Below, in pieces: positions 24,608 through 32,480 of a DNA stretch of 52,394 nt; within the stretch, counting starts at the first letter, position 1; the number at the start of each line of letters is the position of its first letter. Origin of the DNA: Patescibacteria group bacterium (GTDB lineage: Bacteria > Patescibacteriota > Patescibacteriia > 2-12-FULL-60-25); contig JAQULH010000005.1 of the NCBI GenBank assembly GCA_029004215.1, positions 1 through 52,394 of the forward strand. Direction: 5' to 3'. The position numbers and the translations under genes are program-made. The notes beneath the pieces were generated by a model that had not been told where the DNA came from, searched no databases, and worked only from the letters and a program-made list of their open reading frames with translations.

Positions 24608-25780
24608 ATGTTTGATTCTTCACCACCAAACTTACCAGTCGAGCCGGCACCCAAAGCCTCGCCTACAGGAGCGCCTGTCCAAGGCGGCATCAACCAAACG
24701 GGCATCAAGGAGCCCGAGGATATTTTTGCTGACATCAAAGAACCGGAACTTGAACAGACAAAAGCTGCAATGCCCATGCAGAGTACGCCGACTGTCAAAG
24801 GTTTCCCCTGGAAAGTGGTTTTTGGGATAGGCATCCCCTTGGTGGTGGTAGGATTAGGCGTCAGCGGTTGGTATGTTTACACCAGCTATCAATCGGCGAC
24901 CAAGACAGTTAAGCCGCCGACCAACGGGGCCGTCGCTCCATCCAGTGTCCCGGTTACGGCCATGCCGGATAATACGCAGGCTATTCCAAACCCAATAAAA
25001 CAACCCGATGAAACCCAGTTGGCAGCCTCACAGGCTGCTACGGCCTTGATGCAAGCCCAGGCTGCCAAAGGATACCAAGAAGGGACAACTTCAACTTTAT
25101 CCGAAGCTACTTCCACCCAGGTACAAGAACTGACAGCGACCGCTACATCAGAAGTCACTAGCCCTCCGGTCGCCCCTCCTAACATCCCTTTGCCTGAATC
25201 GGTTTCGCCCACAGCTCCGACTGAACTTAGCCCGGGATTGGATTCTGACCAAGATGGGCTGACTAATTCGGAGGAAGCCTTATTGGGCACTGACCCGAAT
25301 AAGGCCGACTCTGACGGTGATGGTTTTGCTGACGGGAGTGAGGTCAAGAGCGGTTATGATCCGGCAAAGAAGAATGGCAAGTTAATTGACTCACAGTATC
25401 TTAAAAAGGAAACAGTGAGCACATTGGATGTATTGATTCCTACTATTTGGGAAAGAAAGCCCGGGTTAGGAGGTTCTGTCCAAATATTAACTGGGACTCC
25501 GGCTGTAATTACAATTGACCTCCAGCCCTATGCCACGCAGCAGACTTTATTGGATTGGGTGGTTGCCCAAAACATGGGAGCCAATGCTCAGGATTTTTCG
25601 TCTGATAAGACTGCTTCTGGCATAGATGTGGTATACTCAAAAGACAGGATGACAGCCTGGCTATTGGCAGGCAATACGGTTTATAAATTCCATTACAACA
25701 CAAATAGCGCTTTGACTAAGGATTTTGGGATGATTTTTGAATACATCATGGTTAAGCAAGCGCAAACTGTTCTTCCTTGA
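24608..25780 (+). CDS. Membrane-anchored protein with calcium-binding type 3 repeats, 390 aa
   Basis: The N-terminal 65 residues are Pro-rich and probably cytoplasmic; a single membrane helix lies at 68-91. A Thr/Ser/Pro-rich stalk (about 95-208) precedes two thrombospondin type 3-like units, DSDQDGLTNSEEALLGTDP and DSDGDGFADGSEVKSGYDP, whose Asp residues would bind calcium. The C-terminal 130 residues form a domain also seen in the next gene (compare LLDWVVAQN here with VVDWFMAKY there). The start lies three bases after the giant gene, so it is in the same operon. Role is unknown; a calcium-stabilised surface spacer or partner of the giant protein is a reasonable guess. Confidence 0.85.
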   Translation: MFDSSPPNLPVEPAPKASPTGAPVQGGINQTGIKEPEDIFADIKEPELEQTKAAMPMQSTPTVKGFPWKVVFGIGIPLVVVGLGVSGWYVYTSYQSATKTVKPPTNGAVAPSSVPVTAMPDNTQAIPNPIKQPDETQLAASQAATALMQAQAAKGYQEGTTSTLSEATSTQVQELTATATSEVTSPPVAPPNIPLPESVSPTAPTELSPGLDSDQDGLTNSEEALLGTDPNKADSDGDGFADGSEVKSGYDPAKKNGKLIDSQYLKKETVSTLDVLIPTIWERKPGLGGSVQILTGTPAVITIDLQPYATQQTLLDWVVAQNMGANAQDFSSDKTASGIDVVYSKDRMTAWLLAGNTVYKFHYNTNSALTKDFGMIFEYIMVKQAQTVLP

Positions 25781-25793
25781 ACAAATTTAAGCT

Positions 25794-27194
25794 ATGGCAG
25801 ACGACCAATTGGCAAATAACCAAACTCAGCCGCCGGCGCAAACCGTTCCGCGCCAAGCAGAGGCATCAAGCGGACCAGCTCCTGCGCCCGAGATTCATGT
25901 CATACCAGACCAGTTTTATGGTGCGGCTTTGAAAACCAAGATTAAGCCGACTTCAACCGGACAGGGAGAAGGCGCTGGGCCCATGCCAGCTAAAAAAAGT
26001 AAGTTACCAATCGTCATCGTGGTAGTTTTGTTGTTGGCTGTTTTGGGCGGGGGAGCGGCTTTTGCTTATTTGAACCGCGAAGCTCTGTTCGGCAGGCCAA
26101 CACCGGCCGTCGTTGTCCAGCCGACTACGACCCAGCCAACCAAACCAACACCTCCTCCTCCACCACCTCCGCCCAGCGCTCCGGCTAACCTAGCAGCTAC
26201 CTCAACCAGCCCACAGAGCGTATCTTTAACTTGGACTGACACGGCTATCAACGAATCAGCTTACCGTGTCGAACGCAGGACGGTCGACAGAACAATTTAT
26301 GACAGTTTGACTGACTTGCCGCCAAACAGCACCAGCTTTTTAGATAATTCCGTCCAAGCCAGTTCAACGTATTTTTATCGAGTCTTAGCGCGCAACGATT
26401 CGGGCGAAGCAATAAGTAACGAAGTCCAAGTTACGACTCGAGCCCTGCCTCCTCCTCCGCCTAAACAAGAACCATTGCCGCCGGCTGGTTTAGATACGGA
26501 TTCGGACGGCTTGTCTGATGTTGAGGAAGTGCTTTACGGCACAGATCCCAGAAATCCTGACACGGATGGTGATGGCTATCTTGATGGCAACGAGGTGTTT
26601 AACCTTTATAACCCTAATGGCAAGGCCCCGTCTAAACTTTTGGGTAGCGGTTTAGTTAAACAGGTCAGCGCCTCCATCGGTTGGACCATGCTTATACCGA
26701 CCAAATGGACTTTGACCCTGGACGCGACTGACGGTTCCACGGCCACTATCGAGTCTGACCATGGTGAAAGCTTCCAGGTAACCATTGAGAAGAATGACAA
26801 TAATCTGCCAGTCGTGGATTGGTTCATGGCCAAGTATCCGGGCACGGATAAGTCACTCATCATGCAATATAAGTCCAAAGGTGGTTATGAAGGCATTATC
26901 GGGCCTGATCTGCTAACCACATATATACCTTGGGGCAACAAAGTCTTTGTCTTCCATTATGACATGAAGAAACAGCCTTTCATCAACTACCGGACGACTT
27001 ATTCCTTGATGCTGAACTCTTTGGTTCTGAAAGGCCTGCCTCAGGAAATGGTACCTGCCGGCACAGGGCAACTGCCTTTTGAACCGGCTGCCACCCAGCC
27101 AGGCTCTGTAACTCAACCTGTTCCGGTTATTGCTACTTCGACCCAACTCGAGTCAGCTACGAGCACTACGGCCACGTCGACTTCAAATCCATGA
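25794..27194 (+). CDS. Membrane-anchored protein with fibronectin type III and calcium-binding repeats, 466 aa
   Basis: Built like its upstream neighbour: a Pro-rich N-terminus, one membrane helix at about 72-94, a Pro-rich linker with ten consecutive Pro residues, one fibronectin type III domain (about 124-212; PPSAPANLAATS, SVSLTWTD, YFYRVLARNDSGEA), two type 3-like units (DTDSDGLSDVEEVLYGTDP and DTDGDGYLDGNEV, about 234-270) and the shared C-terminal domain. The two genes look like a duplicated pair that diverged by gain of the fibronectin domain. Its stop codon overlaps the ybeY start in ATGA. Confidence 0.86.
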   Translation: MADDQLANNQTQPPAQTVPRQAEASSGPAPAPEIHVIPDQFYGAALKTKIKPTSTGQGEGAGPMPAKKSKLPIVIVVVLLLAVLGGGAAFAYLNREALFGRPTPAVVVQPTTTQPTKPTPPPPPPPPSAPANLAATSTSPQSVSLTWTDTAINESAYRVERRTVDRTIYDSLTDLPPNSTSFLDNSVQASSTYFYRVLARNDSGEAISNEVQVTTRALPPPPPKQEPLPPAGLDTDSDGLSDVEEVLYGTDPRNPDTDGDGYLDGNEVFNLYNPNGKAPSKLLGSGLVKQVSASIGWTMLIPTKWTLTLDATDGSTATIESDHGESFQVTIEKNDNNLPVVDWFMAKYPGTDKSLIMQYKSKGGYEGIIGPDLLTTYIPWGNKVFVFHYDMKKQPFINYRTTYSLMLNSLVLKGLPQEMVPAGTGQLPFEPAATQPGSVTQPVPVIATSTQLESATSTTATSTSNP

Positions 27195-27622
27195 GCAAGG
27201 TGAATTTAGATCTAGTTATTTCGGGGAAGATCCCTCCTTCCTTGTCAGCGCCCAAAATTCGCCGGCTGATCCTTAGAGTTTTTCAATCTCTTAAGTTGAA
27301 ATCAGCGGTTTTAGGGGTAGCCTTTTTGTCTGAGAGCCAGATGGCGCGGAAAAACAAAACATATAGGCGCAAGTCAGGGCCGACAGATGTCCTGTCCTTT
27401 GCCTATCCTTTACCTAAAAAAGGCAAGATGCTTTTAGGGGATATCCTCGTCTGCCCTAAATATGCAGCTCGCCAGGCCAAACAAGCCTCAGTCCCTCTAG
27501 ACGAGGAACTGAAGAGGCTATTGATTCACGGTTTGTTACATTTGGCAGGTTATGACCATGTCATTAAGGCCCAGGCTAAACGTATGTTCTCACTCCAAGA
27601 GCGCATCCTTAAATCGCTATGA
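27191..27622 (+). CDS. ybeY: Endoribonuclease YbeY (rRNA maturation factor)
   Basis: YbeY is a zinc-dependent endoribonuclease involved in 16S rRNA 3'-end maturation and ribosome quality control. The 143-residue protein carries the metal motif HGLLHLAGYDH with His113, His117 and His123 as ligands, and the preceding family mark TDVLSFAYPLP (65-75), with GDILVCP after it. It overlaps the surface-protein gene upstream and dgkA downstream by four bases each, so it is probably translated from a long polycistronic transcript. Confidence 0.95.
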   Translation: MSKVNLDLVISGKIPPSLSAPKIRRLILRVFQSLKLKSAVLGVAFLSESQMARKNKTYRRKSGPTDVLSFAYPLPKKGKMLLGDILVCPKYAARQAKQASVPLDEELKRLLIHGLLHLAGYDHVIKAQAKRMFSLQERILKSL

Positions 27623-27990
27623 CCAAATGGCAATCCATTAAGGCGAGTTTTTTGCATGCCGGCCAAGGCTTGCTTTTGGCTTTTAAGCGTGAACAAAGTT
27701 TTAGGTTACAATTAATGGCCGCCCTACTGGTTCTTATCCTGCTTTTTCTCTTACCGCTTGAGCGCTGGGAGCGCAGCTTGCTCATCCTGGCCTCAGGTGC
27801 GGTTCTTGTGTTAGAATTGTTGAACAGCGTGGTCGAAAGGTTCGTAGACATGGTAAAACCCCGTGTCCATGAGTATGCCAAGGAAATCAAAGATCTCGCT
27901 GCCGCTGCCGTCTTTGTCATGGCTTGCACGGCGGTTATAATTGCTTTAATTATTTTTTGGCCGTATATGCCGCTTTTAACCCGACTATGA
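27619..27990 (+). CDS. dgkA: Diacylglycerol/undecaprenol kinase family protein
   Basis: A 123-residue membrane protein with three hydrophobic helices (about 33-48, 52-70 and 95-115). The family signature is ELLNSVVERFVDMV followed by HEYAKEIKDLAAAAVF (65-100). In Gram-positive bacteria members of this family phosphorylate undecaprenol to recycle the lipid carrier of cell-wall synthesis, while the E. coli enzyme uses diacylglycerol; the close link to ftsA suggests the wall-related role here, an inference. Both ends overlap neighbours by four bases. Confidence 0.93.
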   Translation: MTKWQSIKASFLHAGQGLLLAFKREQSFRLQLMAALLVLILLFLLPLERWERSLLILASGAVLVLELLNSVVERFVDMVKPRVHEYAKEIKDLAAAAVFVMACTAVIIALIIFWPYMPLLTRL

Positions 27991-29255
27991 AGGGAAGGCT
28001 AATTACGGGGCTAGACCTCGGCTCTTCAGCTATCCGCATTGCGGTTGGCCAGGTTAGCATGGGCCAAGACCACCAGGCGCAGCTGACCTTGATCGGGGCG
28101 GCTGAAACAAAGTCAGAAGGCATTGCCAAAGCTTCCATTACATCCCTGGAAGATGCCGTTAGCTCCATATCAGCCTGCTTGGACCAGGCAGAACGCATGG
28201 TCGGACTGCCTTTGCAGGATGTTTATGTGGCTGTTGGCGGGTCGCAGATCACCGTCCAAGAGGCTAAAGGCATAATTGGTGTCAGCCGGGGCGACCAGGA
28301 TGTTAAGCGGGAAGATGTAGCCAGGGTCTTGGAGGCAGCCAGGACTTTTGCCCAGACGCCAAATTACGAGATTTTGCATGTCCTGCCCGTCAGTTTTACG
28401 GTAGATAGCCAAAAAGACATCAAAGATCCCATTGGCATGCAGGGAATCAGGCTGGAAGTTACTGCCAAAGTCATCCAAGGCCTGTCTAACCACCTAAAAA
28501 ATGTCACCAAAACTGTTTTTCGCACAAATGTTGATATTGCCGAGCTGGTTTATGCGCCTTTGGCAGCTGCTGAAGCAGTCAGCAATAAGCGCCAAAAAGA
28601 ATTGGGTGTTTGCATCGTCAACATGGGGGCAGCTACTACTGGCATGGCTGTCTATGAGAACGGCGAATTGGTGCACGCGGCGACTTTCTTGATTGGCGCA
28701 GATCACATTACATCTGACATAGCCATTACCTTAAGGACCTCGATCGAAGTGGCGGAGAAAATCAAACGGACCAAGGGGCATGCGCTCCCATCCTTTTTTG
28801 GTAAACAAGATATGGTTGACCTGAAAGAATACGGCTCGGATATCCAAGAGGCGGTGCAACTTTCTTTTATCTCCGAAGTCATCGAGGCGCGCTTGGAAGA
28901 AATTTTTGAGAAGGTGGAAGATGAGTTGAAAAAAATAGACCGTTCTGGTTTATTGCCGGCCGGCGTTGTCTTGACTGGCGGCGGAAGTAAGTTGCCGGGC
29001 GTGGTTGAAGTGGCTAAGCAAGTTTTGCACCTGCCAGCTAGCATTGGAGTTACCAGCCTTGAGAGTTCCATGCCCGAACTGATCAAGGACCCGGCTTTTT
29101 CAACAGCCGTCGGTTTAGTGGAATGGGGCTTTGAGGCAGAGAGGCAGGGCGACCAGACGGGTGGATTGTACAACCGGTCCCTAAAGCAAGCGTCGGGTGT
29201 TTTCACGAGATTATCCGATCCGATAAAGAAAATCTTTAAGAGCTTCATGCCTTAA
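27987..29255 (+). CDS. ftsA: Cell division protein FtsA
   Basis: FtsA is the actin-like ATPase that tethers FtsZ to the membrane. The 422-residue protein begins with the phosphate-binding GLDLGSSAIRIAVG, followed by the 1C region; VCIVNMGAATTGMAVYENG is phosphate 2 and VVLTGGGSKLPG the adenosine motif. The C-terminus DPIKKIFKSFMP is an amphipathic helix expected to bind the membrane. The start was placed at the ATGA overlap with dgkA, because an earlier in-frame start lies inside dgkA and adds unrelated residues. ftsZ follows after 160 bases. Confidence 0.95.
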   Translation: MKGRLITGLDLGSSAIRIAVGQVSMGQDHQAQLTLIGAAETKSEGIAKASITSLEDAVSSISACLDQAERMVGLPLQDVYVAVGGSQITVQEAKGIIGVSRGDQDVKREDVARVLEAARTFAQTPNYEILHVLPVSFTVDSQKDIKDPIGMQGIRLEVTAKVIQGLSNHLKNVTKTVFRTNVDIAELVYAPLAAAEAVSNKRQKELGVCIVNMGAATTGMAVYENGELVHAATFLIGADHITSDIAITLRTSIEVAEKIKRTKGHALPSFFGKQDMVDLKEYGSDIQEAVQLSFISEVIEARLEEIFEKVEDELKKIDRSGLLPAGVVLTGGGSKLPGVVEVAKQVLHLPASIGVTSLESSMPELIKDPAFSTAVGLVEWGFEAERQGDQTGGLYNRSLKQASGVFTRLSDPIKKIFKSFMP

Positions 29256-29365
29256 AGGGCAAAGAGTTTAACCCATAGCCCATAGAGCCAGGAAGGCTTT
29301 GTGGACTTTTTTGGGTTAGCTTGACTGGCTGTGCCGGAGTGGTTAAGGTATGTTCATGACAAATC

Positions 29366-29405
29366 AAAAAAAGGTTCATTGTTAAGCCATTTGTTCACCT
29401 TTTTT
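29366..29405 (+). terminator. Terminator-like hairpin between ftsA and ftsZ
   Basis: AAAAAAGGT and ACCTTTTTT form a perfect nine-base-pair stem around a loop of about 20 bases, ending in a T run. It stops 10 bases before the ftsZ ATG. It may limit read-through from the ftsA operon or hide the ftsZ start. A possible promoter, TTGACT-17-TAAGGT, lies at 29321-29349. Confidence 0.5.
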
Positions 29406-29415
29406 ATTCAATGTT

Positions 29416-30708
29416 ATGCCTGAGATAAAGCCCGAGATAGAGACTCTAGCCAAAATAAAAGTTCTTGGCGTTGGTGGATCAGGGGGATCGGCTATTGATC
29501 GCATGATCAACTCCAAAATTCGCGGAGTAGATTTTATTGCCATGAACACGGATGTCCAAGCCCTGCACAAGTCGTTGGCCAGCAAAAAAATCCAATTGGG
29601 TGCCACGCTTTCCCGCGGCTTGGGCGCCGGTATGAATCCCGAAGTCGGAGGGCGTGCAGCCGAAGAAAGCCAAAATGAAATCCGCGAAGCCCTTAAGGGA
29701 TCGGATATGGTTTTCATTACCTGCGGTTTGGGCGGCGGTACCGGGTCAGGAGCCAGTCCCAAGGTTGCAGAGATTGCCCGCGACATGGGCATCCTGACAG
29801 TGGCCGTCGTGACCAAGCCTTTTCAGTTTGAGGGCCACCAGAGGAAGGTGATTGCCGACCAGGCTTATGAGAGGTTGGTGCAACATGTCGATACGATCAT
29901 CACCATACCCAACGACAGGATATTGCAAATCATAGACCGCAAGACTTCCATGATGGATGCTTTTGAAATTGTGGATGATGTTTTGCGCCAAGGCGTCCAA
30001 GGCATTTCAGATATCATTTCAGTCCCGGGCCTGATCAATGTGGACTTTGCAGATGCCAGGGCCATTATGGAGAACCGCGGTTCAGCCTTGATGGGCATCG
30101 GCCGCGGGCATGGCGAGAACCGGGCAGTTGATGCAGCCAAGGCAGCTATCGCTTCGCCTTTGCTTGAAGTCTCGATTGACGGCGCTAAAGGCATTTTATT
30201 TACCGTTACCGGAGGCTCGAATTTGGGCATGTACGAGGTGACTGAAGCTGCTAAGGTAATTACCGAGTCAGCCGACCCGCAAGCCAAGATTATTTTTGGC
30301 GCCATTATCGATGAGACCTTAAAGGATGAAATTAAAGTAACAGTCATCGCCACTGGTTTTGACCAAAGGCTAACGCCCAGGTCTTCCAAGACAGTCATCG
30401 CCGGCGGAGCCTATAACCCGGTTGCTAATGAACCTCGCGCCGAGAAATTTCCATTCCGCAAACCAGCCCCGGAGGTAATGGCCACTGAGGCGCGTCGTTC
30501 GTTCAACGCACCAGTTGTTGATAAAGAACCCCAGCCGGCTGCCCACCAGCCTCATGTTCAGCCGCCGAGTTACGCGCCGGTCCACAGCTCACCACCGCCC
30601 CAACAGCCTTTACCCAGGGTATCCAACCAGCCGGCTCAAGGCAGCTCATCCAGCGTCGAAGACGAAACCGTAGAAATCCCAGCCCTCTTCCGCAAGAAAA
30701 TGATGTAG
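29416..30708 (+). CDS. ftsZ: Cell division protein FtsZ
   Basis: FtsZ is the tubulin-like GTPase that forms the division ring. The 430-residue protein has KVLGVGGSGGSAIDRM (15-30), the GTP-binding loop GGGTGSGASP (106-115, versus the usual GGGTGTGAAP), and the T7-loop region NVDFADARAIM. After the globular part (to about 330) comes a Pro-rich linker and the conserved C-terminal peptide VEIPALFRKKMM, which binds FtsA. Three Gly/Ser changes in the T4 loop (Thr to Ser, Ala to Ser) are mild. Confidence 0.97.
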   Translation: MPEIKPEIETLAKIKVLGVGGSGGSAIDRMINSKIRGVDFIAMNTDVQALHKSLASKKIQLGATLSRGLGAGMNPEVGGRAAEESQNEIREALKGSDMVFITCGLGGGTGSGASPKVAEIARDMGILTVAVVTKPFQFEGHQRKVIADQAYERLVQHVDTIITIPNDRILQIIDRKTSMMDAFEIVDDVLRQGVQGISDIISVPGLINVDFADARAIMENRGSALMGIGRGHGENRAVDAAKAAIASPLLEVSIDGAKGILFTVTGGSNLGMYEVTEAAKVITESADPQAKIIFGAIIDETLKDEIKVTVIATGFDQRLTPRSSKTVIAGGAYNPVANEPRAEKFPFRKPAPEVMATEARRSFNAPVVDKEPQPAAHQPHVQPPSYAPVHSSPPPQQPLPRVSNQPAQGSSSSVEDETVEIPALFRKKMM

Positions 30709-30718
30709 AATATCGGAT

Positions 30719-31192
30719 ATGCATTGTCCGGTCTGTAACCACGAAGAAAGCAAGGTGGTTGATTCGCGTCTCACGGCTGACGGCACGGCTATCCGCCGGC
30801 GCCGGGAGTGTGATGAATGCGGATATCGCTTCTCAACTGTCGAGGAAGTTGAGTTATTGGATGTGACGGTCGTCAAACGCGATGGCCATAGAGAAATGTA
30901 TTCGCGCGAAAAGCTTGCGGCCGGCATCCGCAAGGCGCTTGAAAAAAGGCCATTTACCCAGGAAGCCTTCAGGTCGCTTATCAACCAGATTGAAAGCGAT
31001 ATTGCCAAGAAAGGCTCGAATGAAGTGACAGCCCCCGAAATAGGGGAAGTGATCATGGAAAGGTTAAGGAGCTTTGATAAGGTGGCTTACATCCGCTTTG
31101 CCTCGGTCTACCGTTCGTTTGAAGATGTCAAAACCTTCCAACGCATTTTGGATGACCTGAAGACAAAAAAGCAAAGAAAGAATAAGAAATAG
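30719..31192 (+). CDS. nrdR: Transcriptional repressor NrdR
   Basis: NrdR represses ribonucleotide reductase genes in response to ATP/dATP. The 157-residue protein has the zinc ribbon with Cys3, Cys6, Cys31 and Cys34, the DNA-contacting VVDSRLTADGTAIRRRREC, and an ATP-cone domain (about 48-136; VVKRDGHREMYSREKL). The basic C-terminal tail is short. No ribonucleotide reductase gene is in the window, so its targets are elsewhere. It starts 10 bases after ftsZ and is followed by a clear terminator. Confidence 0.97.
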   Translation: MHCPVCNHEESKVVDSRLTADGTAIRRRRECDECGYRFSTVEEVELLDVTVVKRDGHREMYSREKLAAGIRKALEKRPFTQEAFRSLINQIESDIAKKGSNEVTAPEIGEVIMERLRSFDKVAYIRFASVYRSFEDVKTFQRILDDLKTKKQRKNKK

Positions 31193-31207
31193 CATTTAGT
31201 TGACCCA

Positions 31208-31235
31208 CACCCGCGGATGACAAGCGGGTGTTTTT
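31208..31235 (+). terminator. Rho-independent terminator after nrdR
   Basis: CACCCGC-GGATGACAA-GCGGGTG followed by TTTTT, 15 bases after the nrdR stop codon. It closes the ftsZ-nrdR unit before htrA. Confidence 0.85.
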
Positions 31236-31270
31236 AGACTATCCTAATACACAGTTATCATAGCCATCAT

Positions 31271-32479
31271 ATGCAGCTTCAACAGAAAACATCGGCTTTA
31301 ACGGTTATCCTCGCTACGGCTTGCGGGGTCGTCCTGGGAGCTTTGCTCCTGTATGGGACAATTAGTTATTATGGTTTGGATTTGGCCCCAACGTCGTCGG
31401 CTTGGGTTGAAAGGTTTCCGGTTATAACCAGAACGCCGCCCACCCAGGAAATGCGGGTCATTGCTGCCATCGAAAAAGTCCAACCGGCCGTTGTCACCAT
31501 AGTCATTACCAAGGATTTGCCGAAGTATGTGGCTTCGCCTGGCTTGGACCCTTTTTTCAATGGATTTTTTTCAGATCCTCCCCAAAACAATCCAACCCCG
31601 CCTCAGACAGAAAAAACGCGAATCGGCGGCGGTTCAGGTTTTTTTGTCTCGGCTGACGGTATGATAGTCACCAACCGGCATGTGGTGAGCGACGAGGAGG
31701 CTGACTATACGGTTGTCACCAGTGACGGCAAAAAATACCCAGCCAAAATCTTGGCTCGCGATGCTATTTTGGATTTGGCTATACTTAAGGTCGAGGGTAA
31801 GGATTTTAGGTTTTTGACTTTTGGTGATTCTGACAAACTTAAGTTGGGGCAAACTGTCTTGGCCATTGGCAACGCTTTGGATGAGTTTAGGAATACGGTG
31901 ACCTCAGGCATTGTCTCTGGTTTGAATCGGCGCTTAACGGCCGGCGATAACGGCGGGGCTGAGCTGATTGAAAGCGCCATCCAGACTGATGCGGCCATTA
32001 ACCCCGGCAATTCAGGCGGGCCATTGGTGGATGTTAACGGCCAGGTCATAGGCATAAACACGGCCATGGCCTTGGACGGTCAATCGGTTGGTTTTGCCTT
32101 GCCCTCAAACTCGATCAAGCGCGATGTTGAACAGGTCCAGCAAAGCGGCAAAATCATCCGCCCGTTTTTGGGCGTGCGCTATCAACTTGTGAATGATGAG
32201 CTGATCAGCAAGAACCAACTCAAGGTCACGCATGGGGCCATAGTCACGCGCGGGCAAGATGCTTCGGAACTGGCCGTACTGCCCGGGTCGCCGGCAGACA
32301 AGGCCGGGCTAAAGGAAAATGACATCATCTTGCAAGTGGATGGAGTTGATATCAATGAAGAGCATTCCTTGTCAGCCTTGATTGCGCGCCGTATGCCGGG
32401 TGACAAAATACAAATTAAAATTTCGCGCGGTGGCGAAGAGCAGGTTTTAACTGCTACGCTTGAAGAAATTAAGAAATAA
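31271..32479 (+). CDS. htrA: HtrA/DegP-type serine protease with PDZ domain
   Basis: A membrane-anchored protease that degrades or refolds damaged envelope proteins. The 402-residue protein has one N-terminal helix (about 10-32), a trypsin-like domain with the triad His137 (TNRHVV), Asp168 (LDLAIL) and Ser248 (PGNSGGP), and one PDZ domain at about 295-400 (GSPADKAGLKENDIILQVDG). One PDZ and an uncleaved anchor make it DegS/HtrA-like rather than DegP-like. pyk follows one base after the stop codon. Confidence 0.96.
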   Translation: MQLQQKTSALTVILATACGVVLGALLLYGTISYYGLDLAPTSSAWVERFPVITRTPPTQEMRVIAAIEKVQPAVVTIVITKDLPKYVASPGLDPFFNGFFSDPPQNNPTPPQTEKTRIGGGSGFFVSADGMIVTNRHVVSDEEADYTVVTSDGKKYPAKILARDAILDLAILKVEGKDFRFLTFGDSDKLKLGQTVLAIGNALDEFRNTVTSGIVSGLNRRLTAGDNGGAELIESAIQTDAAINPGNSGGPLVDVNGQVIGINTAMALDGQSVGFALPSNSIKRDVEQVQQSGKIIRPFLGVRYQLVNDELISKNQLKVTHGAIVTRGQDASELAVLPGSPADKAGLKENDIILQVDGVDINEEHSLSALIARRMPGDKIQIKISRGGEEQVLTATLEEIKK

Positions 32480-32480
32480 T

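Noticed and set aside
32460-32480. Earlier TTG start of pyruvate kinase
   Set aside because: It lies inside htrA, and the ATG at 32481 gives the usual family N-terminus.
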